Positions 32,287-39,720 of a DNA stretch of 49,584 nt are shown one piece after another. Position 1 is the stretch's first letter. Every line of letters begins with the position of its first letter. The stretch is from Lachnospiraceae bacterium (lineage in GTDB: Bacteria; Bacillota; Clostridia; Lachnospirales; Lachnospiraceae): positions 1 to 49,584 of the forward strand of contig JAFVCL010000089.1 of assembly GCA_017479285.1 (NCBI GenBank), read 5' to 3'. Under the pieces are notes generated by a model. That model was not told where the DNA came from. It worked only from the letters and a program-made list of their open reading frames with translations, and did no database searches. The position numbers and the translations under genes were made by a program.

Positions 32287-33216
32287 TTACTTGGAAAGAA
32301 TCTCGTTCATTATAGCCTCCTCAGCCTTCATGTCATCGCTGTTAGGCTTTCCGAAGTAAAATGCCGCGCAGAGACCGGGGCCGATATTAACACCGCAGCC
32401 CGGGAACACGAAGGACTTTATAACTTCCTTGGGTGCGAATCTTTCCTTTATCATCTCCACAAGCTTATCCGCATCCCTCTCTCTGTCGGAGGTTCCGACG
32501 AATATTGTCTGCTCAGTGGGATTGGTTATCGTAGCCTCAATATAGTCAAGGATAGCTGCGAATCCGGTCTTTGCTCCCTTTGCTTTTCCGATAACGGTGG
32601 TAAGTCCGTTTGAAGAGATATCTCCGAGGGGCTTTATTCCCACAAGCTGTCCGAAGAAAGCCTTGCTGTTTGACATTCTTCCCTTTCTGGCAACAAATGA
32701 AAGGTCGTCAAGCCATCCCATCTGGTGATAGCAATTCTTGTTGGCCTCGATCCAGTTATAAACCTCCTCGGCGCTCTTTCCCTCATCTCTCATCTGGGCT
32801 GCCTTAACACAGATCATACCCTCGAGAATGGAATAGCGAAGTGAATCAATGCAATAGATCTTTGCATCGGGGAACTCCTTTAAAACCTCAGCCTTTGCTT
32901 CCACAAGGAAATTGTAGGTTCCGGAGAGTGCGGTGGATATTGTGATTGCAACCACCTCACGGCCTTCCCTGACATATGACCTGAGTCTCTCGGCAAACTC
33001 CGAAACATTTGCCGGAGAGGTTGCATACTCAGCGCCCTTCTTTATATCGGCATAGAAAGAATCGTGCTGGTAATCCTCGGTCCAGCCAAGGCAGAGAGGA
33101 ACGCTTCTGCCATCAGGCATCTGAAGATGACCCTCGACATAATCAATGTCGAAACGCTGTCTGATCTCCTCTGTAAGATCACTGCTTGAATCGGTAAGAA
33201 TTGCGAATTTGCTCAT
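32287..33216 (-). CDS. fakB: DegV family fatty-acid-binding protein (FakB-like)
   Basis: About 309 residues. N-terminal domain with FAILTDSSSDLTEEI and SPANVSEFAE, and the binding-site serine in ISTALSGTYN; C-terminal domain with KGRMSNSKAFFGQLVGIKP and a closing FPGCGVNIGPGLCAAFY, all DegV hallmarks. FakB proteins carry a fatty acid for phosphorylation by FakA. I start at the ATG at 33216, which has GGAGAAAAG directly upstream; the longer frame from 33270 would overlap a terminator-like hairpin and is unlikely. It forms a pair with fakA 19 bases later. The acyl chain preference is not readable from sequence. Confidence 0.92.
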   Translation of the reverse strand: MSKFAILTDSSSDLTEEIRQRFDIDYVEGHLQMPDGRSVPLCLGWTEDYQHDSFYADIKKGAEYATSPANVSEFAERLRSYVREGREVVAITISTALSGTYNFLVEAKAEVLKEFPDAKIYCIDSLRYSILEGMICVKAAQMRDEGKSAEEVYNWIEANKNCYHQMGWLDDLSFVARKGRMSNSKAFFGQLVGIKPLGDISSNGLTTVIGKAKGAKTGFAAILDYIEATITNPTEQTIFVGTSDRERDADKLVEMIKERFAPKEVIKSFVFPGCGVNIGPGLCAAFYFGKPNSDDMKAEEAIMNEILSK

Positions 33217-33242
33217 ATCTTTTCTCCTGAAACTTATATTTT

Positions 33243-33275
33243 CAAAAAATACCGGACCGGGGCTCGGCATTTTTG
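33243..33275 (-). terminator. Terminator-like hairpin between hydrolase and fakB
   Basis: On the minus strand ATGCCG-(10 bases)-CGGTAT at 33270-33249 is flanked by A residues before and TTTTTT after. It lies between the stop of the upstream hydrolase and the fakB ribosome binding site. It may be a partial terminator dividing the cluster, because there is little room for a separate promoter. Confidence 0.6.
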
Positions 33276-33285
33276 AATTTTATTG

Positions 33286-34194
33286 CTAAATATATCTGCC
33301 AAGGAACTCGTCAAGCCTTTCCCTTAGCTTTTCCCCGCCGTCGGCAAAGGCGGCTCCGTGTCCTGCCCTTGAAGCGATAAACATCTCCTTGGGTGAACCG
33401 CAGGCTCTGTAGTTTTCCTCGGTCTCCTTAACATTTACGATCTTATCATTTGCCCCGTGCAAAAAGAATATCGGAACCTTTGTCCTCGAAACCGAGACCC
33501 TTGTGTCTCCCGCAAAAATATCAAATCCCGCTCTTTTCGAGAAAAATCTCATTCCATGTATCACGGGTATGAAAACAAGTGAATAAACCATCCTCTGAAA
33601 GGCGTTGTTCGCCTTGTTTTTTACCTGCGTATTCAGAACAGTCTTTGAATTTATAAACCCGCAGTCGGCAATTATCGCCTTTACCTTGTCGGTATCTATA
33701 AACTCCGAAGCTCTCATGATGGAATTGCTTCCGAGAGAGTTTCCGTAAAGCACAAGCTTTTTCTGACCGTACTTTTTTATAAGCGTATTGATCCAGAGAA
33801 GCAGATCCTTATGTTCAAAAGCACCAAAGGTTATGTATTTACCCTCACTGCCCTCATGTCCGCGAAGCACAAGCAGTATTAAATTGTATCCCCTGTCCAA
33901 AAAGTATCCCGCTGCCAGAGCCGTATTCCCGAAGTAATGTGCCCTGTAGCCGTGGCACAACACCGCAGTCTTATCCGAACCGTTGTCATGGTACAGGCCC
34001 TTCAGCCTGTCTCCTCCGACACCCTTGATAAATATTTCCTTCCAGCCCAGCTTCCGGAGTCTTCCGATACTCTCATAAATAATATCCTTCCACTCCTCGT
34101 AATGGGTCCCTGTAAGCTCTATCTTATCAAGCGGCGGATCGGTCTTACGCCCGAAGACACTTTTAAAAACCTTGTGTGAAATGACAAGACACAT
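33286..34194 (-). CDS. Alpha/beta hydrolase (serine type)
   Basis: 302 residues, cytoplasmic or peripheral, with a hydrophobic opening segment but no clear signal peptide. Core motifs: oxyanion strand TAVLCHGYRAH, nucleophile elbow VLYGNSLGSNS (G-x-S-x-G), acid D in FFLHGANDKIV, and base His in ASRAGHGAAF. This is the fold of small esterases, lysophospholipases and thioesterases. It starts 15 bases after the LRAT-domain gene and belongs to the acyl cluster, so a lipid ester or acyl-ACP substrate is plausible. GAGGA lies 10 bases before the ATG. Distinct from the cysteine-type hydrolase at 29500-30474. Confidence 0.85.
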   Translation of the reverse strand: MCLVISHKVFKSVFGRKTDPPLDKIELTGTHYEEWKDIIYESIGRLRKLGWKEIFIKGVGGDRLKGLYHDNGSDKTAVLCHGYRAHYFGNTALAAGYFLDRGYNLILLVLRGHEGSEGKYITFGAFEHKDLLLWINTLIKKYGQKKLVLYGNSLGSNSIMRASEFIDTDKVKAIIADCGFINSKTVLNTQVKNKANNAFQRMVYSLVFIPVIHGMRFFSKRAGFDIFAGDTRVSVSRTKVPIFFLHGANDKIVNVKETEENYRACGSPKEMFIASRAGHGAAFADGGEKLRERLDEFLGRYI

Positions 34195-34209
34195 AGGTAA
34201 ATATCCTCT

Positions 34210-34632
34210 TTAGCTTTCTTTTCCCGTTGCCATCTGTTTGACTATTTCTTTTGCCTTCCCGGACTGGGAAGAGTATTTCCTTCCGAAAATGCACTCATAA
34301 GCAAAATGCTCACAATTGTTGTAGATTATATTGTATCCGCCCTCACCTATACGCCCGCGGGCAGTCTCTATTATCTTATCCGTCTTAATTCTTTTAAGCC
34401 TCTCGGAGATGGAAAGATCCGCAAATTCCGGGTATCCTCCATTCCTGAACTCATTGATATCCGTGGCACATACAAAGACCTCGCTCTCCGAAACTCCAAG
34501 CCTCAGTGACGGATTCTTTCCGAACTGGATGACCTCCGAATCGCTGATGAACACGCCGTAATGGTCCATCTGACTGTTTACTTTTACACGGACCATATCT
34601 CCCGGCTTACCCTCCCGGACCGTCCACTTCAT
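34210..34632 (-). CDS. LRAT-domain protein (NlpC/P60-like acyltransferase/phospholipase fold)
   Basis: 140 residues. The His of the catalytic pair is in MDHYGVFISD and the nucleophile Cys is in YNNCEHFAYEC (NCEHF is the LRAT-family signature). Eukaryotic LRAT and H-REV107 proteins move acyl chains between phospholipids and acceptors through an acyl-cysteine intermediate. Bacterial homologues are poorly characterised. No signal peptide or membrane helix. GGAGG lies 8 bases before the ATG. Its place between an ACP gene and a hydrolase gene, downstream of acyltransferases, argues for acyl transfer or lipid remodelling here. Substrate unknown. Confidence 0.82.
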   Translation of the reverse strand: MKWTVREGKPGDMVRVKVNSQMDHYGVFISDSEVIQFGKNPSLRLGVSESEVFVCATDINEFRNGGYPEFADLSISERLKRIKTDKIIETARGRIGEGGYNIIYNNCEHFAYECIFGRKYSSQSGKAKEIVKQMATGKES

Positions 34633-34669
34633 CGCCTGCTTCCTCCGCGGCTTCGCCTTTTAACACATT

Positions 34670-34918
34670 TTAAATATGCGCCTCGATATAATCAATAACA
34701 TCGCCGGCTTTCTTAAAGTCCTCGACATGCGCATCATCAAAGCTTATATCGAACTTCTCCTCGATGGTTATCATTATATACAGCATCCCGATGGAATTAA
34801 GCCCCAGCTCGCTTTTAAGATCACTCTCCTCGGTAGCGCTGTCTATCACCTTGTCGTTATGTCCTTCTATTGTCCGAAGGATTTCCTGTAAACCTTTAAA
34901 AATTTCCTGTCTGTCCAT
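34670..34918 (-). CDS. Acyl carrier protein
   Basis: 82 residues, acidic, four-helix carrier fold. The phosphopantetheine serine is in ELGLNSIGMLYI; the usual motif is DSL, and here it is NSI, so this is a divergent, likely specialised carrier rather than the housekeeping AcpP. The acidic recognition helix after the serine (IEEKFDISFDDAHVEDF) is retained. It lies between the tandem acyltransferase and the LRAT gene. It probably receives acyl groups from the upstream AMP ligase and donates them to the acyltransferase (inference). The ribosome binding site GGGAGAT overlaps the in-frame TAA that would end a read-through acyltransferase. Confidence 0.88.
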   Translation of the reverse strand: MDRQEIFKGLQEILRTIEGHNDKVIDSATEESDLKSELGLNSIGMLYIMITIEEKFDISFDDAHVEDFKKAGDVIDYIEAHI

Positions 34919-34971
34919 ATTTATCTCCCTGCCAGCGCGGCAAGCTCAAGCTCCCTCTGTCTGCAAAGCCT

Positions 34972-36192
34972 TCACGCCTCTTCTATCTCTGCCATGGTCG
35001 GAGTATTGCCGTAGAGCTTGACAAGATCTATGGCCTCTCCCTGGTACATAACAAGTCTGTTGTACCAGTGCTTCCTCTTCTCCACATATATCGGCACAAG
35101 AGGAACCTTGCCCTTAAGCGCCATAAGCACCAGCCCGTTTTTAAAATCGTCAACCTGTTCGTCGCTGGTCTTTATATGTCCCTCCGGGAATATCCCCACT
35201 GCCAGTCCCGCCTCAAGAAAAGCGGTAAGCTTCTTGAAGGAATTCATATTCATGTTCTCGCGGTCAACGGCTATGGTCCGAAACGCCGTATCAAACCAGA
35301 AATGCATCTTCGGATTGTCAAATATCTCCTGGGATACAACAAAATGTATCCTTCTGTACCATAAACAGGTCATTATATAAAGCGGATCTCCAAAGCCTGT
35401 GTGGTTTGAAAAAAACAAAACTCCCTTTTTGTATTTCCGCTTTGCCGCCTCACAGGAATAGACCACCTTGGGTCTGAACCATACAGCGGCCGGAAGCGCG
35501 GCCGTTACCCTTATAAAGTTGTTCATCCAGTAATAAAAGGGAGGGCGCAGTTCATCCGCCTCGGACTTCTTGTTTAGAAGTTTCGTAAGCCTTATTATCT
35601 CCGCCCGGAGTCTGTTTGAGATCACCGCAAGGTTTTCTCTGCGCTCTTTATTTCCGTCCCACCATATTCCGATATCGATGGGTTTTCCGATGAGGACTCT
35701 TGCTCTTTTCATAAAATTAAAATACGAACCGTTGGTTACTATCGGCACGATCTTTACGCCGCTGATATACGCAAGATACGCTGCGCTCGGTTTAAACTCC
35801 AGCGGTCTTTTCTCCTCCGGCCTCGGGATTCTGGATTCCGGAAAAACTCCGACTACCCCGCCCTTTTCCAGTATGCTCTGGGACTTGCCGACGAAAGAAA
35901 AATCGTAGGTATCCCGGTTTACATATATGCCTCCGAGCATGCGAAGTAAGGGGCCGAGAAATTTCTTTTTGAACAAAACCTCTGCCATCTGAAATCTCAG
36001 AGTTCTTGTGAAAAATACAAAAAGATAAACTGCATAATCAAAAACCGAGGTATGGTTGGAGATTATTATCGCAGGTCCCTTGATATGCCTCCCCTGAACC
36101 TTCTTATCCTCATAATATATCTTTGTCCTGAATGCAAAAAACGCTACCGGCCACCCGGTAAGCTTTGTGAACCAGTTAAACAATCCGATCAA
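34972..36192 (-). CDS. Tandem two-domain acyltransferase (PlsC/LPLAT type)
   Basis: 406 residues holding two complete lysophospholipid acyltransferase-type domains. Domain 1 (about 1-200) has NHTSVFD (H-x4-D) and GVFPESR; domain 2 (about 215-390) has NHTGFGD and GIFPEGH. Each has the expected acceptor loop. One polypeptide could thus acylate both glycerol positions or two acceptors. It lies 7 bases after the ligase-ACP gene. It ends at a TGA (34972-34974), but the same frame runs on for 16 sense codons (RLCRQRELELAALAGR) to a TAA at 34921, two bases before the ACP start. The TGA may be a recent nonsense change, a sequence error or a read-through site; both catalytic domains are unaffected. 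Confidence 0.88.
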   Translation of the reverse strand: MIGLFNWFTKLTGWPVAFFAFRTKIYYEDKKVQGRHIKGPAIIISNHTSVFDYAVYLFVFFTRTLRFQMAEVLFKKKFLGPLLRMLGGIYVNRDTYDFSFVGKSQSILEKGGVVGVFPESRIPRPEEKRPLEFKPSAAYLAYISGVKIVPIVTNGSYFNFMKRARVLIGKPIDIGIWWDGNKERRENLAVISNRLRAEIIRLTKLLNKKSEADELRPPFYYWMNNFIRVTAALPAAVWFRPKVVYSCEAAKRKYKKGVLFFSNHTGFGDPLYIMTCLWYRRIHFVVSQEIFDNPKMHFWFDTAFRTIAVDRENMNMNSFKKLTAFLEAGLAVGIFPEGHIKTSDEQVDDFKNGLVLMALKGKVPLVPIYVEKRKHWYNRLVMYQGEAIDLVKLYGNTPTMAEIEEA

Positions 36193-36199
36193 AGCTAAC

Positions 36200-38125
36200 T
36201 TACCTGTGCTTTTCTATATAATCCGCAAACTCCGCCGCGGTCTTAAAGCTTCTGTCATTCTCCGGGGGAAAGGTTACCCGGAATTCCCTCTGGAGTTCCA
36301 TAACGATCGTAAAGTAATCGAGGCTGCTCCCGCCGAGTTCAAAGAAAATATCCGCGTTGGGTGCCACCTCGGATGCGCTCTTTCCGATAACCGATCCGAT
36401 TATCCCTGCCACGCTTTCCGTGAGCTCCGAAACCACAAAGCTCTCATCCCTGGGGTCCGCTTTTCTTATCTCTCCGGACTCAAGCTTTTCCGCTATCTTT
36501 CTGCGGTTTAGCTTGAAATCGTTACTGTCCATAAGCTGATCCGTGGTAAGTATCACCTTCCCTACGGTTTTTTCCATATCAAGGGCTTTTAACGCATCCT
36601 CAGCCCGCTTTTCCACCGCTTTCATCGTATCCGCGGAAGCATAGGGCGAAACCTTTACGATAAGGACCGGAAGGTCATTTTCCCCCACCTTCTGCTTCAC
36701 TATGCAGATAGCCTCGGCTCCCTCAATGCTTATCTTTTCCTCAAGCACATCGGGATTTATATTCTCCCCCGAAAGTCCGATGATTACATCATCTCTTCGT
36801 CCGAGTATAAAATATCTTCCGTCTTTTTCCTCTGCGAGATCGTTTGTGTGGAACCATCCGTTCTCGGTCCTGTTTACCTCTTTCCCGTCCTCCATGACCG
36901 CGTCCGCCATGGTCTCCCCTCTTACAAGCAGCTCCCCTTCATCGGAGATCTTGTACTCTATGGAGGCGAAGGGCATTCCGACGGATTTATCCGTAAGCTT
37001 ATTCCTGTCGGATGAGAGCTCAACGGAGGTGATTCCGATCTCAGTCATACCATAACCATTGGCAAGGTGATAACCGATGGCATTAAAAAATCTCAGTACC
37101 TCCTCCGAAACCGCGCTTCCTCCGCTTATAAGGAATCTTATGCTGTCCCCGAATATCTGCTCCCTTACGGACTTAAAGGCAAGCTTTGTAAAGAGCTTTC
37201 CAAAGGGCGTTCCCGCCAGCTTTTCGGAGAGCCTTATTCCCTTCATCAGCTTATCATATTCGCCCCGCTCCTTCGCTGTACGGATAACGGTCTCATAGAT
37301 AGTGTTCCAGAGAAGAGGGATTGAGAAAATATGAGTTACCTTATGTCTTCTTACGGTGTTAAGTATGGTCTCCGAGGAAAAATCCTTCAGGAACACAAAG
37401 CTGCGGTTGAAAAAGCCGAACCACATAAATACGGCGACCAGCCCGAAAACATGGTAAAAGGGAAGGAATGTAAGCTGCTTTAATTCCCCGTTACAGTGAG
37501 CCTTCATCTGCCTGCACTGCTTTATTATCCTCGCGCTGTCACAGATCTGGTAATACATGGTCTCGCCGTTGTAAACACAAAGCTTAACATGGCTTGTGGT
37601 CCCGGAGGACATAAGTATAAGCTCATCCGCCCAGTCATCGTTCTCCGGATCTATGCTCTCACTGCTTTTAAGCTGCCCGAGGATTTTCTCCACAGGTATC
37701 GGATTATCCCCCAGAGAATCACCATCGGTTATAACCGCTTTCACATTATATTTGACAAGAATGTCCTCAAGGACAGCCTTTCCCATCCTCTTGTTTACGA
37801 GAAGGGGTCTGTAGCCCAGCATGAGAAGTCCCCAGAATATCTCCAGCCACTCCTCGCTGTTGTCCATATATATACCGACAATATCTCCCACGGCGGCCTT
37901 ACCGAGTACCGCCAAAAGAGAACCGGCTATCTGCACAGTTCTCTCCTTAAATTGTCCGTATGTTAAGCTTGTGATCGTATATCCGTCATTTGACTCGGCA
38001 AACAGCTTCTCACTCTCCGCGGTCATTATCCTGAAGATGGCCTTCAGATTTCTCTCGGAGCTTTCAAGCTTCGCTATTTTATCGCTGACATATTTGTCCA
38101 AGTCGTAACCGGGCTTGTCTGACAT
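36200..38125 (-). CDS. Acyl-AMP ligase fused to C-terminal acyl carrier domain
   Basis: 641 residues. Adenylation domain (about 40-545): phosphate loop LMSSGTTSHVK, NGYGMTE (A5), GWFHTNDL (A7), GRRDDVI (A8) and the catalytic lysine in SNDFKLNRRK (A10). A carrier domain (about 565-641) follows, with the phosphopantetheine serine in ELGGSSLDYF. The enzyme would activate a carboxylic (fatty) acid with ATP and load it on its own carrier or on the free ACP in this operon. It is a relative of Aas-type acyl-ACP synthetases and of FAAL enzymes. Seven bases separate it from the acyltransferase gene. Exact chain specificity cannot be read. AGGGAAG precedes the ATG. Confidence 0.9.
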   Translation of the reverse strand: MSDKPGYDLDKYVSDKIAKLESSERNLKAIFRIMTAESEKLFAESNDGYTITSLTYGQFKERTVQIAGSLLAVLGKAAVGDIVGIYMDNSEEWLEIFWGLLMLGYRPLLVNKRMGKAVLEDILVKYNVKAVITDGDSLGDNPIPVEKILGQLKSSESIDPENDDWADELILMSSGTTSHVKLCVYNGETMYYQICDSARIIKQCRQMKAHCNGELKQLTFLPFYHVFGLVAVFMWFGFFNRSFVFLKDFSSETILNTVRRHKVTHIFSIPLLWNTIYETVIRTAKERGEYDKLMKGIRLSEKLAGTPFGKLFTKLAFKSVREQIFGDSIRFLISGGSAVSEEVLRFFNAIGYHLANGYGMTEIGITSVELSSDRNKLTDKSVGMPFASIEYKISDEGELLVRGETMADAVMEDGKEVNRTENGWFHTNDLAEEKDGRYFILGRRDDVIIGLSGENINPDVLEEKISIEGAEAICIVKQKVGENDLPVLIVKVSPYASADTMKAVEKRAEDALKALDMEKTVGKVILTTDQLMDSNDFKLNRRKIAEKLESGEIRKADPRDESFVVSELTESVAGIIGSVIGKSASEVAPNADIFFELGGSSLDYFTIVMELQREFRVTFPPENDRSFKTAAEFADYIEKHR

Positions 38126-38152
38126 CTTCCCTAAATTCCTTTGCTTGAGGAT

Positions 38153-38494
38153 TTATACACCGTTCTCATTGAGAGTCTGATAGGTCTCTATTCTTGCGGC
38201 ATCCATCTCCGGCATTCCGACAAATGATGCGCCGTAATAATACATATCTTCCTTTAACTCGATCCTTACGATCTGAAGGAATGCGTGGAGCACCTCCTTT
38301 GTCCAGATAGTAAGGAAGGATTCGTAAACCGTTCCGATAAGAAGCGGTGTCTTGCAGATGAATCCCACGCCTGTCTTTGAAACATCGCTTATCTCGATAC
38401 TGACCTCCTCGGCGTTTCCGCCGTCCAGCCTTTTGATGACAAGCTTTGAATCCATGTGCATTCTTTTACTTTTTCTTCTCTCAACCTCAGCCAT
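38153..38494 (-). CDS. PilZ-domain c-di-GMP-binding protein
   Basis: 113 residues. The two c-di-GMP contacts are both present: an arginine-rich opening RRKSKR (RxxxR) and DVSKTGVGF (D/NxSxxG). No further output domain, so it acts by binding a partner. It is the first gene after a strong promoter and lies 28 bases before the acyl-AMP ligase gene. This makes it the first member of the lipid operon and suggests that c-di-GMP modulates acyl-chain activation or transfer (inference). Start fixed by position; no overlap with the leader hairpin. Confidence 0.88.
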   Translation of the reverse strand: MAEVERRKSKRMHMDSKLVIKRLDGGNAEEVSIEISDVSKTGVGFICKTPLLIGTVYESFLTIWTKEVLHAFLQIVRIELKEDMYYYGASFVGMPEMDAARIETYQTLNENGV

Positions 38495-38553
38495 TTGTTT
38501 TACCCCGTATTAATCTAAAAACAAGTCGATCCTTTAGTTATAAAGAATTGCCC

Positions 38554-38574
38554 TGTGCGAAACACCTTCGCACA
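38554..38574 (-). other. Leader hairpin near the 5' end of the lipid operon transcript
   Basis: TGTGCGAA (38554-38561) and TTCGCACA (38567-38574) form a perfect 8-bp stem with a five-base loop, at about +3 of the predicted transcript. It can protect the mRNA 5' end or serve as a regulatory site. Confidence 0.55.
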
Positions 38575-38583
38575 ATCTTTTAT

Positions 38584-38612
38584 ATTTTAGCATATTTGCC
38601 GCCATATAACAA
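38584..38612 (-). promoter_or_regulatory. Extended -10 promoter of the PilZ/lipid operon
   Basis: Minus-strand -35 TTGTTA (38607-38612), 17 bases, extended -10 TGC-TAAAAT (38584-38589). Predicted start near 38577, leader of about 83 bases. It begins right after queA ends, so the lipid operon has its own promoter. Confidence 0.8.
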
Positions 38613-38618
38613 GCACGG

Positions 38619-39650
38619 TTACTTTATAAACATCGCATCCCCAAAGGAGAAAAACCTGTATCTTTCTTTTATCGCTTCCCCGTACGCCTTAAGTACATTC
38701 TCCCTGCCCGCAAGAGCGGATACAAGCATGACAAGTGTGCTCTCCGGAAGATGGAAATTGGTTATAAGGCAGTCCAGCACCTTGAATTTATAGCCGGGAT
38801 AGATAAAGATACCGGTATCCGCGCTTCCCGCTTTTACAATTCCCTTTTCATCAGAAGCGCTCTCAACGGTTCTGCAGCTCGTGGTTCCGACGCAGATCAC
38901 TCTTCCGCCGTTTTGCTTTGTGCTGTTTATTATATCCGCAGCCTCCCCTGTGACCTGGTACATCTCCGTGTGCATATGGTGGTCAAGGATATTCTCCTCC
39001 TTTACGGGTCTGAAGGTTCCAAGCCCCACATGGAGTGTTACATAGGCGAGCCTTATCCCATTTTCCTCTAACTTCTTAAAAAGCTCCGGAGTAAAATGAA
39101 GTCCCGCGGTGGGTGCGGCAGCAGAGCCGTCAAATCTGGCATAAACCGTCTGGTAGCGGTTTTTGTCCTTAAGCTTGTGGGTGATATAAGGTGGAAGCGG
39201 CATCTCTCCGAGGGAGTCCAAAACCTCCTCCCAGATGCCCTCGTAATAAAATCTGATAAGCCGGTTACCGTCCTCAACGGTCTCAAGAACCTCCGCGCGG
39301 AGCTTTCCTCCTCCGAAGACAAGCTTTTGTCCGGGCTTACATTTTTTCCCGGGGCGGACCAGCGTCTCCCATACATCCCCCTCGCCTCTTTTAAGAAGGA
39401 GCACCTCGACCTGTCCGCAGGTTACCTCCCTCTCTCCGTAAAGCCTTGCGGGGATAACCCTTGTGTTATTTAAAACAAGACAATCACCGGGCTCAAGATA
39501 ATCCGTAATATCCTTGAAAATCCTGTGCTCGGTGGCTCCGGTTTCTTTATCTAAAACAAGAAGCCTGCTGGAGGAGCGATCTTCAAGCGGATCCTGTGCG
39601 ATCAGCTCCTCCGGCAGATCAAAATAAAAATCTGATTTTTTTAATTCCAT
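38619..39650 (-). CDS. queA: S-adenosylmethionine:tRNA ribosyltransferase-isomerase
   Basis: 343 residues. Transfers the ribosyl part of SAM to 7-aminomethyl-7-deazaguanine in tRNA to form epoxyqueuosine. N-terminal [15 protein letters not shown] and [10 protein letters not shown], then [39 protein letters not shown] and [16 protein letters not shown] near the end are diagnostic QueA blocks. Length is normal. It stands after an M18 aminopeptidase gene, separated by 70 bases, and is the last gene before the lipid operon promoter. No other queuosine gene is in the window. Confidence 0.96.
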   Translation of the reverse strand: MELKKSDFYFDLPEELIAQDPLEDRSSSRLLVLDKETGATEHRIFKDITDYLEPGDCLVLNNTRVIPARLYGEREVTCGQVEVLLLKRGEGDVWETLVRPGKKCKPGQKLVFGGGKLRAEVLETVEDGNRLIRFYYEGIWEEVLDSLGEMPLPPYITHKLKDKNRYQTVYARFDGSAAAPTAGLHFTPELFKKLEENGIRLAYVTLHVGLGTFRPVKEENILDHHMHTEMYQVTGEAADIINSTKQNGGRVICVGTTSCRTVESASDEKGIVKAGSADTGIFIYPGYKFKVLDCLITNFHLPESTLVMLVSALAGRENVLKAYGEAIKERYRFFSFGDAMFIK

Positions 39651-39677
39651 GACTATCGGTCCTGAAAAAATACTTAA

Positions 39678-39700
39678 TACCCATGATTTAAATCCGGGTA
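39678..39700 (-). terminator. Weak terminator-like hairpin after the aminopeptidase gene
   Basis: TACCC (39678-39682) and GGGTA (39696-39700) pair across 13 bases; on the minus strand TTAAGTATTTTTT follows. The short stem suggests partial termination before queA. Confidence 0.4.
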
Positions 39701-39720
39701 ATGGCTCATAAAGCTCTTAA

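Noticed and set aside
33217..33270. Longer N-terminus of the FakB-like protein
   Set aside because: The added residues do not match the family, overlap a terminator-like hairpin, and the internal ATG has a strong ribosome binding site.
38495..38577. GEMM-I (c-di-GMP) riboswitch upstream of the PilZ gene, suggested by CACAGGGCAA in the leader
   Set aside because: Only this short box matches. The second conserved block (GACGCAAAGCC type) and the paired stems of the aptamer are missing, and the leader of about 83 bases is too short to hold it all.
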